Below are positions 35,890-43,651 of a stretch of 64,000 nucleotides of DNA, piece after piece. The stretch comes from Erwinia sp. HDF1-3R (lineage in GTDB: Bacteria; Pseudomonadota; Gammaproteobacteria; Enterobacterales; Enterobacteriaceae). The stretch is from assembly GCF_039621855.1 (NCBI RefSeq), contig NZ_CP155071.1, forward strand, positions 1,674,001-1,738,000, written 5' to 3'. Both the position numbers and the translations under genes were made by a program. The notes under the pieces are model-generated. The model ran no database searches and was not told the DNA's origin. It worked only from the letters and a program-made list of their open reading frames with translations. Numbering within the stretch: the stretch's first letter is position 1; every line of letters begins with the position of its first letter.

Positions 35890-36545
35890 TTCAGGCACAG
35901 CCAGCGGTTAAGGTTTATTACGTTTCAGTCTTTTTTTCGGTTTGATCCGCATGTTCAGCGACAATTCGCAGTAAATCCGCTAGACCCTTTTGTGGTTAAA
36001 TCGAAAGCCTTTTACGTTACTCAGGTACAAAAAAAAACAGGCCGAACCCCCAGTTTCGCTGACTGTCGGTGATGTGGAGCAGTCAGTTGGCAATAACGTC
36101 ATTTTCGTTACTCAGTTTAGCCTGGTAACGGTAGCAACTTTCGCTGATAACAAATAGCTGGCAGGCAAAACGTATACTGATATTGCGACGCCTGACAGCA
36201 TCCTGCGCCATCTGCTTTCTAAGCGATGGCTTTACCACTTTTTTGCCATGGCTTCCTGAATGATTTCGGCTTTGAGTCGTTCTTCGGCATACATCTTTTT
36301 GAGACGGCGATTTTCGTCTTCCAGCTCTTTCATTCGGGCCATCATGGAAGCATCCATACCGCCAAAGCGAGAACGCCACTTATAGAAACTGGCATTGCTC
36401 ATGCCATGCTCGCGGCACAGTTCAGCCACTGGCGTTCCGGCTTCAGCCTGCTTAAGGATGGCCATTATCTGGCTGTTGGCAAAACGTGATTTTTTCATAG
36501 AAATCTCCCCGGTTCAGGTTACGAGGAAACTCTACTTATGAACAC
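35890..36545 (-). mobile_element. Degraded IS3-family (IS407/IS51-type) insertion sequence
   Basis: OrfA is intact at 36232-36498 (88 aa: MKKSRFANSQIMAILKQAE...FYKWRSRFGGMDASMM...AEERLKAEIIQEAMAKKW). OrfB starts in the next frame but is broken by a stop after NDVIAN, a frameshift in a T-rich run near 36027 and further stops. Recognisable OrfB pieces (NWGFGL, LSNVKGFRFNHKRV, MRIKPKKRLKR, PLAVPE) end near 35890, so the catalytic DDE part is gone. The element is dead. Confidence 0.85.
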
Positions 36546-36584
36546 ACCGGTTATTTGGGGGGATTACCGTTGCAGGAGCAAAAA

Positions 36585-36845
36585 AACGCTTCGCAAGTTA
36601 CTGGTGCTGCTATCAGGTTTTAATGTGGCCTTCTTATGTACCGGAAATTTTCAGTGCTTATGACGTGTTACCCAATGAAAAATATATAACAGGTAAACTA
36701 TAATTACAACGCATTGAGCGTGAAAACCTGAATCCAGGCAACAGGCTGAAGCGGCTGAACCGTAAAACAATGAGGTACTCAAAACCGGCATAAATGCATG
36801 ACAAGACCATTGGTACATCTATCGAGCTCGAGCATTATACACTGT
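36585..36845 (+). pseudogene. IS1-family InsB C-terminal remnant (copy 1)
   Basis: Broken frames encode KTLRKLLVLLSGFNVAFLCT, then KYITGKL, RIERENLN, RLNRKTMRYSKPA and MHDKTIGTSIE. These match the C terminus of IS1-type InsB (…KTL.ELL.LLS.F…ITGK.…QRIER.NL…RLNRK…YSKS.EMH.K.IGTFIE). Stops and a frameshift interrupt it. It abuts the IS3 remnant, and a related remnant lies at 42891-43290. Confidence 0.8.
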
Positions 36846-37193
36846 AATATATTCACCCTATTAAATACACCACAAACTCAGGATTCTTGATAATCAACAT
36901 CTAATAACAAGCATAAAGTTCATTCACTTATCCTTTGTCAGTGATATGCCTTCTATTGGATGTAGTCACAACACTCACTATACAAACCCCCTGCTTGAAT
37001 AGAATGAGATAGCTATGTTTCCGAAATGGAAATCATAACTTAGCTTACAAAGCTAAGGGTACTCTTGCATAATACGACAAGTCGAACTAAGGCTGCGGCC
37101 TCACTAACGGCTGACATTAATCATGGATTGATATGGTTCTGTCGCATCAAGGCTGCAGCAAGTAACATACTTTTTTTTGATGTTACCTGCTCA
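36846..37193. other. AT-rich spacer between IS remnants
   Basis: About 350 bp with no convincing gene. Two TTCTGTCGCATCAAGGCTGC-like stretches (37076 and 37136) form a short imperfect repeat bordering the IS6 remnant and may be its end region. Confidence 0.35.
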
Positions 37194-37818
37194 TGCCTAT
37201 GTTCCGAAGAGCCTTTAGACGTTTACATTACCCTGGCGATATCATCGCGCAATATGCTCGCTGGTATTTGGCTTACACCCTGAGCCTGCGTAGTCTGTAC
37301 GACATGATGGCTAAGCGCGGTATTATCGTGGACCATTCTGGGTCATCCGTCTGGTGTCGTTACTGGGTAAGGCATTTCGTCGGCATAAGCGCGCCGTGAG
37401 ACGCCGAGGGTGAATGGATGAAACCTACATTAAAGGTAGTGGAAATACCTGTATAGGGCGGTCGACACTGGAGGTCAGATCATCGACTTTTATGTTGACC
37501 GCGCGACGTGATGTGGCAGCAGCGAGGCGCTACTTACGCAAGGCTCTCCGTCACCACGGAGAACCTGTAGTGGTGACGACAGATAAGGCGGCATTACCGC
37601 CGACCTGAGAACGCTCAATGCAGAAAACCTGATGAGGGAAACATCACCGTACTATCAAACGCCGGATGCAACAGATACTGGGTTTAAATCGTTTCGCCGT
37701 GCACAGACGCTGCTGGCCGCATCGAGCTCCTCCACATGATACGTAAAGGGCAGTATCAACATCCGCAAAGTGATGGATTGTCATCCGCAGAACAATTTTA
37801 TTTGTTGGCTGCCTAAAT
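37194..37818 (+). pseudogene. IS6-family (IS26-like) transposase remnant
   Basis: Pieces in shifting frames give MFRRAFRRLHYPGDIIAQYARWYLAYTLSLR, then MMAKRGIIVDHS, MDETYIKGSG, RRYLRKALRHHGEPVVVTTDKAA, FRRAQTLLAA, IRKGQYQ and SAEQFYLLA. In order these follow the IS6-family transposase, including the catalytic Asp of DETY. Frameshifts and missing segments show it is inactive. Confidence 0.82.
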
Positions 37819-38383
37819 AAACTGCATCACGATTTCTGGCGACCTGTCGTAGTTAATGCGACGGAGCCGTACGAGAAGGGAACCATAAGACGATTTCTTT
37901 ATTTACGTAAAGAAGGGCGGTAGCGTGCCTCTAAGAATACTAACGTCAGGTAGAGGGATAGAGTGAACAGCTCGATATATTGCCTGTGAACATGGTCAGG
38001 TAAAGTATTTAAGAATTAGTCAATTTAACGGGAATAATTAATTATACGATGGGTGGCTGTAGACAGATATTCCTGTGGAAAAATGAATCACAAGGTGAGG
38101 GGGGGGAGACAAATAAAAGACAACTTAACAATTGATTGCTTTAGTGCGGGTATCACCCGTGGTAAGAAAAACTTTAATTTCAAATGCAATTTAGAAAAAT
38201 CGCAACTTAAATTTGATTTCATTCAAATTTAAAAAAAACATATAAAATAATTCTTAGTAAGTGAAGCCGTTATCCAATGGTCATATCTATTTTTCAGATG
38301 ACTGATTATGGCAATGGGCAAAACATCGAAAGAAACTAAATCAACAACATCCATCATTGTTCAACCATTCAAAAGAGTGAAAA
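37819..38383. promoter_or_regulatory. Long leader region of the secretion operon
   Basis: 565 bp without a gene upstream of the first secretion gene. It holds the ops-like sequence (37916-37927), a G8 tract (38099-38106), a small hairpin CGGGTATCACCCG (38137-38149), and increasingly AT-rich sequence towards the start codon. A long untranslated leader with ops near its 5' end is the usual layout of RfaH-controlled operons. Promoter boxes could not be assigned. Confidence 0.5.
37916..37927 (+). promoter_or_regulatory. ops element (RfaH recruitment site)
   Basis: GGCGGTAGCGTG matches the operon polarity suppressor consensus (GGCGGTAGnnTG) exactly and is in the sense orientation of the operon that begins at 38384. 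In E. coli and Salmonella such elements pause RNA polymerase and recruit RfaH to long secretion and surface-polymer operons; SPI-4 is reported to be RfaH-dependent. Confidence 0.7.
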
Positions 38384-39505
38384 GTGAAAAAATTAACATC
38401 CTTAATATTACTGCAGTTTTTTATTGCACTGATTGTGTTTGTAGCTGTATTTCTATTTAAAAAAGAAATGATTGATTTGATTGAACACAATAAGGTCATT
38501 AATGGAGTGATAGTATCAATATTAATCATTATATGTGTATATTTGATTATGGATGCCGTGATGATGATCCGTAGAAGTATCTTATGGCAAGGGTTCGTTA
38601 ATGGAAGATATAGTGAATCCATTGTTTTCGGGAGAAATTATGAAGGTATGGCGAGTAATAACAATAACCTTTTAAAAAGCTGGGAGCATAAAATTAAGGA
38701 AAAAGAAAAAACACTAGATTTCTTTTCAGGGACGTTAATCTGCTTAGGTTTGCTCGGAACGTTTATTGGCCTGATGCACACTATGGGATCGGTATTTGAA
38801 GTACTGGGAGCCAATGTTTCAGGAAAAGAATTAGTATCTAAGTTGGGAATACCGCTGGCTGGTATGTCAACAGCATTTTCGGCATCAATGTTGGGGCTGG
38901 TTTCATCTATTATTGTTGGTACTGCTGCCTTGATCGCAGGGAAAATAAGTTCAGAATTCGCTTCTCAGGTTAATGAATGGGCGATAAAAAACTCCAGAGA
39001 ATCAACTTCAATCAGAAAGATGAAGAAAAGTATACTTAGTGCTGATGCTAATGAGGTTTTGCTGCAGTTAGAGATGATCGAGAATGAAATATCAGAAAAC
39101 AAAAGGATTATGCAGTCACTGATCAATATTTCCGTTGGAATTCATGAGGAGAATATAAAACAAACTGATCATCTAAAATTTATTACTATTAACAATACAG
39201 ACCAGACCCAGATGGAAGAGATGAGAAACATTTCGCTAAGGGTTGAAACTAAAATAGATAATATCAAAAGCATTATGAAAAGAATGTTTAAGAAAGAGAT
39301 TGCAAATAGAAATTCCTTATCTGATAAAGCAAGGTTCTTGAAAGCAGAATTGTTAGGGATAAAAGAGATAGCACAAGAAAACACTTATGCTCTGCATGAT
39401 AACAATCATACTCAGCAAGTTATCGTGAATTCGACTATAGCATGTCTTCGTGAGCTTAATGAAACAAAGATAGCTATAATAAAAAATTATAAAGAAAGTG
39501 ACTAA
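38384..39505 (+). CDS. MotA/TolQ/ExbB-like inner-membrane protein, SiiB-like subunit of a type I secretion system
   Basis: 373 residues from a GTG start behind AAAAGAG. There are two N-terminal membrane helices (about 5-25 and 40-60). A MotA/TolQ/ExbB-type core follows, with FFSGTLICLGLLGTFIGLMHTM (about 115-136) and GIPLAGMSTAFSASMLGLVSSIIVG (about 163-187). The C-terminal half (about 200-373) is a long charged coiled coil. The layout resembles SPI-4 SiiB, the partner of SiiA in an ion-conducting accessory complex of type I secretion. It is the first gene of the operon and overlaps or abuts the TolC-like gene. Function is inferred from motif and context; no sequence comparison was possible. 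Confidence 0.72.
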   Translation: MKKLTSLILLQFFIALIVFVAVFLFKKEMIDLIEHNKVINGVIVSILIIICVYLIMDAVMMIRRSILWQGFVNGRYSESIVFGRNYEGMASNNNNLLKSWEHKIKEKEKTLDFFSGTLICLGLLGTFIGLMHTMGSVFEVLGANVSGKELVSKLGIPLAGMSTAFSASMLGLVSSIIVGTAALIAGKISSEFASQVNEWAIKNSRESTSIRKMKKSILSADANEVLLQLEMIENEISENKRIMQSLINISVGIHEENIKQTDHLKFITINNTDQTQMEEMRNISLRVETKIDNIKSIMKRMFKKEIANRNSLSDKARFLKAELLGIKEIAQENTYALHDNNHTQQVIVNSTIACLRELNETKIAIIKNYKESD

Positions 39506-39509
39506 TATT

Positions 39510-40775
39510 ATGAAAAAAAAATTATGTTTGTTCTTGTTTTTTTGCCCTTTTTTTTGCAAAGCGTTGAGCCTTACGGACACCATAAAGTATGGTCTCGATT
39601 ATAGTATCCAACTTAAAATAAGTAACGCAAAGAAAGAGAAGGCAGAAGCTATATTAGGTGAGGCATATTCCTCGTACTGGCCTCAGGTTAGCCTGGTTGG
39701 CAAATCGAAAGATGAAGTGAAATTTGCAGGTTCTAATTATTACAGAGGTGATGATGAATCAGCAATGTTGACTGTTGCTACACAGTATACGCTTATTGAT
39801 CTAGCGAGGGGAGAGAAAGTAAAAGCGGCAAAATATAATCAGGATGAAGAAGAGTGGGATAGAAGGGCGAAAATAGAAAAAGCAAAGTTTGATATTACTA
39901 AATCATATTTGGATATATGGAAGAAAAAAAATGAAGAAAATGTATTAGAATCAGATTACAGTTCGTTATCTTCCTTGGTCAATAAAGTTCACGCCCGTGT
40001 TGATGCAGGGATGTCCCAAGAATCAGATATGCTAAGAGCAAAGGTGGCTGCTGATGAAACGAGAAATAAGTTAGATAATGTCAGAAAAGAACTGGGTAAT
40101 GCTGAAATACAATTATCCTCCCTTACTGGTTTAGCTTTATCAAAAAACGATGTTTACGATGTCAGTAACATAAACATCACAAATATTAAAATTACAAAAA
40201 GGGATATAATTAAATATAGTCCAGCACTGAAAGTGTTGTCCACAAGGGTAGAACAGAAGAGGATAGAGTACAATGCAATAAAAAAAGATGATTACCCTAA
40301 AGTGAATGCTATTGCCAATTATAAAGAACATTTTAGAAATGTTGTATCACCTGATATGCAATTTTTTGTACAAGTAAGTATGCCTTTATTCAATGGATTC
40401 AATAGCACAAATAAGAGGAAAGCAGCGATTTCAGAGTTGGAGATTAATAAGCTTACATTAAGCATGGCAGAAAAAGACCTGGTCAAAAATTATGAAACAC
40501 TCCTAAACTCATTTGATAGAGAGAGAAAAGCATGGGAGATGTTGAAAACAAATGCCGTCAATTCAAAAAAAGTCAAAGAGCAATTTTATAATGAGTTTCC
40601 ACTAGGAATCAAAGGCATCGAGGATTTAATCACGGCCGAAAGATCGGAGACTGATGCAGAGTTAAGATTGATCGATTCTCAATATAATATTTATCTTTAT
40701 TATTTGGCTATTTTTCATTTGAATGGAAATACTGACGAAGCCATCCTCAATATAGGAAGTAGTAATGTCAGCTAA
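39510..40775 (+). CDS. TolC-family outer-membrane channel, SiiC-like
   Basis: About 421 residues. A signal peptide (hydrophobic LCLFLFFCPFFCKA) precedes LTDTIKYGLDYSIQLKISNAKKEKAEA, a TolC-type helical entry with two internal repeats. Each repeat has long amphipathic helices and a beta segment (SSYWPQVSLVG near 53-65; DDYPKVNAIANYKE and MPLFNGFNS in the second). The outer-membrane factor of the secretion system forms the periplasmic tunnel and outer-membrane pore. GTG at 39498 is an alternative start overlapping the previous stop. A9, T7 and T8 runs crowd the first 60 bases. Its end overlaps the next gene by 11 bp. Confidence 0.85.
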   Translation: MKKKLCLFLFFCPFFCKALSLTDTIKYGLDYSIQLKISNAKKEKAEAILGEAYSSYWPQVSLVGKSKDEVKFAGSNYYRGDDESAMLTVATQYTLIDLARGEKVKAAKYNQDEEEWDRRAKIEKAKFDITKSYLDIWKKKNEENVLESDYSSLSSLVNKVHARVDAGMSQESDMLRAKVAADETRNKLDNVRKELGNAEIQLSSLTGLALSKNDVYDVSNINITNIKITKRDIIKYSPALKVLSTRVEQKRIEYNAIKKDDYPKVNAIANYKEHFRNVVSPDMQFFVQVSMPLFNGFNSTNKRKAAISELEINKLTLSMAEKDLVKNYETLLNSFDRERKAWEMLKTNAVNSKKVKEQFYNEFPLGIKGIEDLITAERSETDAELRLIDSQYNIYLYYLAIFHLNGNTDEAILNIGSSNVS

Positions 40776-41301
40776 AAATCATATTTGGCCAGCATACGTT
40801 GATATGATGACTGTATTGTTGTTGGTATATGTGCTGCTTAATGTTTTGTTGTCGGTAGTTATCACTCAAATTGGAGATGATGACGTAGCCTTAGTACAAG
40901 GTGTCTGTGTTGAAAATCAAGATGTGAAGCCTGCTACTTCAGTCAATTTTCAATATGACATTGAGCGTTCGATGGATGTCAATAATGAATTGTATGTGAA
41001 CAAAAAGGGAGATTTCATCCTAAACATAAAGGATAAAAACTCACTTAGTAAAGAAGATGCGACATTAATCAAAGAGTGGCTGCAAACAGTAGATAGCAAA
41101 AGACAAAAGGTCCTTTTTAGTGTTTACTTGCCAGTTCCTGAAACGAAATCTGTTGGTTCTGTTTTAAGAACACAAGCGATACTATACTACGAAGTACTTC
41201 AAATAGCAGCACTGAATAATTTCCCAATCGATAATATAATTAACAAAAACTCGAAACCTGGCGGTCATTATCAGGAAGTCATAAAAATGAGAATTAAATA
41301 A
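40765..41301 (+). CDS. MotB/ExbD-like inner-membrane protein, SiiA-like
   Basis: 178 residues. A single N-terminal membrane helix (HIWPAYVDMMTVLLLVYVLL, residues 6-25) starts with the MotB-type pattern in which an Asp, here residue 13, sits at the membrane entrance and in relatives binds the translocated proton. The remaining 140 residues are periplasmic, with a segment (VLFSVYLPVP...LRTQAILYYEVLQI) that could fold like an OmpA/MotB peptidoglycan-binding domain, though its usual motifs are not clear. In Salmonella SiiA an Asp at the same position is reported as essential. ATG follows AGGAAG and overlaps the TolC-like gene. Confidence 0.72.
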   Translation: MSAKNHIWPAYVDMMTVLLLVYVLLNVLLSVVITQIGDDDVALVQGVCVENQDVKPATSVNFQYDIERSMDVNNELYVNKKGDFILNIKDKNSLSKEDATLIKEWLQTVDSKRQKVLFSVYLPVPETKSVGSVLRTQAILYYEVLQIAALNNFPIDNIINKNSKPGGHYQEVIKMRIK

Positions 41302-41302
41302 A

Positions 41303-42529
41303 ATGAGGGTTAAATATTTAATATCCAGTTATTTTGTTAAGTTAATATTACCTTTTTTGCTATTGCTTGCATTGTTTTTACTAAAAGTTGATATTACAGT
41401 GCATGCACAAGGTTTTTTGCAAATAAAAAACAAGAATATACAAATTGACCATCCGGGGGGGGGGAGAATAGAAAGCCTGTATATAACTGAAGGGCAAAAA
41501 GTAAAAAAAGGTGAATTATTAGCAGTTGTAGACAATAGTTACATTTCAGAAAGTTATGACAAATCAAGAGTATTGCTTGAAACACTTAAATTAAGAAAGG
41601 CCAGGATAACAAGTGAAATTGAGGGGAAACCATTTCCAATAAGTGAAAGTTATGACCCAAAATTGTATGCGCAGGAATATTCGAGTTATCTCACTAACTT
41701 GAAAGAAATTGAAGAATCTGTAAATCTCAATATAGCTATCGAAAAACAAAAAAAGGCCGAGCTTAATGCAAAAAAAATCAGAATACAAGGTTTAGAGAAA
41801 CAGCTGGAAATTGAAGGTAGACAGATAAAAATGGTTTCTTCATTAGTGAAAATCAAGGCGGCAGCAGAAGCAAATCTTTTAGAGAAAATTTCGTTAAACC
41901 AGAGAACAAAAAATGATTATAATCTGGAAAAGTCTGAGTTAAAAGTGGTTGAGTCCGAAGTTGAAAAGGCAATTATCAACACTAAAAAGATAAAAAGTGA
42001 ATTTTTAAGTGTGAAACAGAAGGAGCTTGAGAATATCAATGACAAGTTATCTGATGCTAAATCTGATTTTTCTGGAGCAAATGTCAGGAAAACTCAAGAA
42101 AAAATATTCAGCCCCGTAAGCGGGATCATTCAAAAGTTAGTTAAAAACCATAAAGGTAGCGTAATTCCTCAAGGTGGAGAAATTATGGAAATAGCACCTA
42201 CAGATATTCCCTTGGTTGCAGTTGTGCGTTTAGATCCTAAAGATAGGATAAATATTTGGTCTGGGATGCAATCGAAAATTGAAGTGGGTGGCTTCAATAA
42301 CCATAGAGGGTCGTTTAATGGAATAGTAAACATGATTAGCGAAGATTCTTTTTCCTCAGATAATAGTCAGCGATATTATCAGGTTGAAATTAGTCTTGAA
42401 GATAAAAAAGGTAAGAGTTTATATCCAGGGATGGCCATTGATGCTTACATAAAAACTGGCAAAAGAAGTGTCGCAGAATATATTCTTTGGCCTGTGATAA
42501 AGCAAGAAAAATACGTTTTTTCTGAATAG
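41303..42529 (+). CDS. HlyD-family membrane fusion protein, SiiD-like
   Basis: 408 residues. One N-terminal membrane helix (about 8-30) precedes the lipoyl half-motif HPGGGRIESLYITEGQKVKKGELLAVVD. A coiled-coil hairpin of about 180 residues follows, then the second lipoyl half KIFSPVSGIIQKLVKNHKGSVIPQGGEIMEIAP and a beta-barrel domain. It links the ABC exporter to the TolC-like channel. Its stop-to-start distance from the SiiA-like gene is one base. A run of ten G (41455-41464) encodes the three Gly of HPGGGRI and is a candidate slippage site. Confidence 0.9.
   Translation: MRVKYLISSYFVKLILPFLLLLALFLLKVDITVHAQGFLQIKNKNIQIDHPGGGRIESLYITEGQKVKKGELLAVVDNSYISESYDKSRVLLETLKLRKARITSEIEGKPFPISESYDPKLYAQEYSSYLTNLKEIEESVNLNIAIEKQKKAELNAKKIRIQGLEKQLEIEGRQIKMVSSLVKIKAAAEANLLEKISLNQRTKNDYNLEKSELKVVESEVEKAIINTKKIKSEFLSVKQKELENINDKLSDAKSDFSGANVRKTQEKIFSPVSGIIQKLVKNHKGSVIPQGGEIMEIAPTDIPLVAVVRLDPKDRINIWSGMQSKIEVGGFNNHRGSFNGIVNMISEDSFSSDNSQRYYQVEISLEDKKGKSLYPGMAIDAYIKTGKRSVAEYILWPVIKQEKYVFSE
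41455..41464. repeat. G10 homopolymer in the adaptor gene
   Basis: Ten consecutive G at codons 51-54 of the HlyD-like gene. Gain or loss of one base would shift the frame and truncate the protein early, the classic arrangement for phase variation by slipped-strand mispairing. Confidence 0.9.
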
Positions 42530-42890
42530 GTTCAAAAAATATAATAGAGTCACATCGCCAGGATAAGTCATTGACTCTATGGGGCCTCTTGCTTCGTTAA
42601 GCAGTTCAATCGATGATTTTAAGGGAATAGAAAATCCGTCAAGAGACTCAGTGCGTATAACATATACATTAATATGCTCAACAAGTGGACTAGTATGTGC
42701 ATTGTCAGATGACTTTTTTTCACATTCCTGTGAATTTTCCATCTATCATTTTATGGATTTAACCTGTATTGAGGGCAACAACCAGGGCCAATATCTCAAT
42801 GACGGAGTGGTCTGTTCAGGTTCAAACGTGGATCATGTATCCAATCAGGAGATCTTAAGGAAAACTACCTGTTTTAACGAAGGGATCCTG
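42530..42890. other. Unassigned sequence after the adaptor gene
   Basis: About 360 bp. A forward frame (42579-43040) continues into the IS1 remnant and is not a real gene. A reverse frame (42419-42742) overlaps the adaptor gene and resembles nothing known. No terminator is evident. Confidence 0.4.
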
Positions 42891-43290
42891 ATGGTCAAGG
42901 TTGATGTCAAATATCCGTTTTGTAAGCAAACAGCTCCGGTGGAAGAGCATGGACAGGGGTGTACCGGGCATCACCGTTATCGCTGCCAGGCATGCTGTCC
43001 ACCCTTTCAATTTGAATGTGAATACTATGCTTGCCAGTAAGGTATGAAGACGCAAATTCCTGATCCGCTGACTGTGGTAGGCATGGGAGCCTCGTCTCAA
43101 AGCTCATGATGTGTTACCGAATAAAAACATATTACTGGTAAAATTCACACACAGCGCATTGAGCGTGAAAACCTGAATCTCCGCAACAGGTTGAAGCGTA
43201 GAACAATGGGGTACGGAAAACCGACAGTAATACATGATAAGACCATTGGTACTTTTATCCAGCGCGGGTATTATACATTGCAATATATTC
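42891..43290 (+). pseudogene. IS1-family remnant: InsA start fused to InsB end (copy 2)
   Basis: The 5' part encodes MVKVDVKYPFCKQTAPVEEHGQG...HHRYRCQACCPPFQFECEYYACQ, the zinc-ribbon N terminus of IS1-type InsA. From about 43110 the sequence matches the InsB end seen at 36667-36845 (RIERENLNLRNRLK, MG/YGKPT, MHDKTIGTFIQ). The middle is deleted. It lies between the adaptor and cargo genes, splitting the secretion operon. Confidence 0.82.
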
Positions 43291-43651
43291 ACTATTTTTA
43301 ATACATGACTTAAACGTGCATGATAAAAATTTTAGTGTCTTAATTTTATGCATGGATAAAATTCACATCTACATTAGCGACTCGGTGTCAGAGTATGTCT
43401 TGAAATCTTTTTTAAAAACCAAAATTTTTTTATAAATTATTACTATCTCGTATTTACACCGTTGAACCTCTATCAAGTGATTAGGTTTAACAAGCGTCGT
43501 AAAAACCTATATATGCGAATCAGTATTTTAGTTAAGTTTAGACAACATAATCAGTCACGACGGACACGCCTAAAAAAACTAGTGCAACATGTAAAAATAT
43601 TTAATTCCTCTTAAAACCCTTCTATAAATCAAATAATCGTGAGATCAAACT
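43291..43651. promoter_or_regulatory. AT-rich region upstream of the cargo gene
   Basis: 360 bp, very AT-rich, with no gene. After the IS1 remnant it must supply or carry through transcription of the cargo gene. TAGTTAAGTTTAGACAACAT and TATATATGC-like boxes are present, but I cannot assign a promoter. The ribosome site before 43652 is weak (GTGAGA). Confidence 0.4.

Noticed and set aside
42419-42742. 107-codon reverse frame overlapping the adaptor gene end
   Set aside because: Half of it is antisense to the HlyD-like gene and the rest has no family resemblance.
42579-43040. 153-codon forward frame after the adaptor gene
   Set aside because: Its second half is the IS1 InsA start and its first half is unrelated sequence joined by chance.
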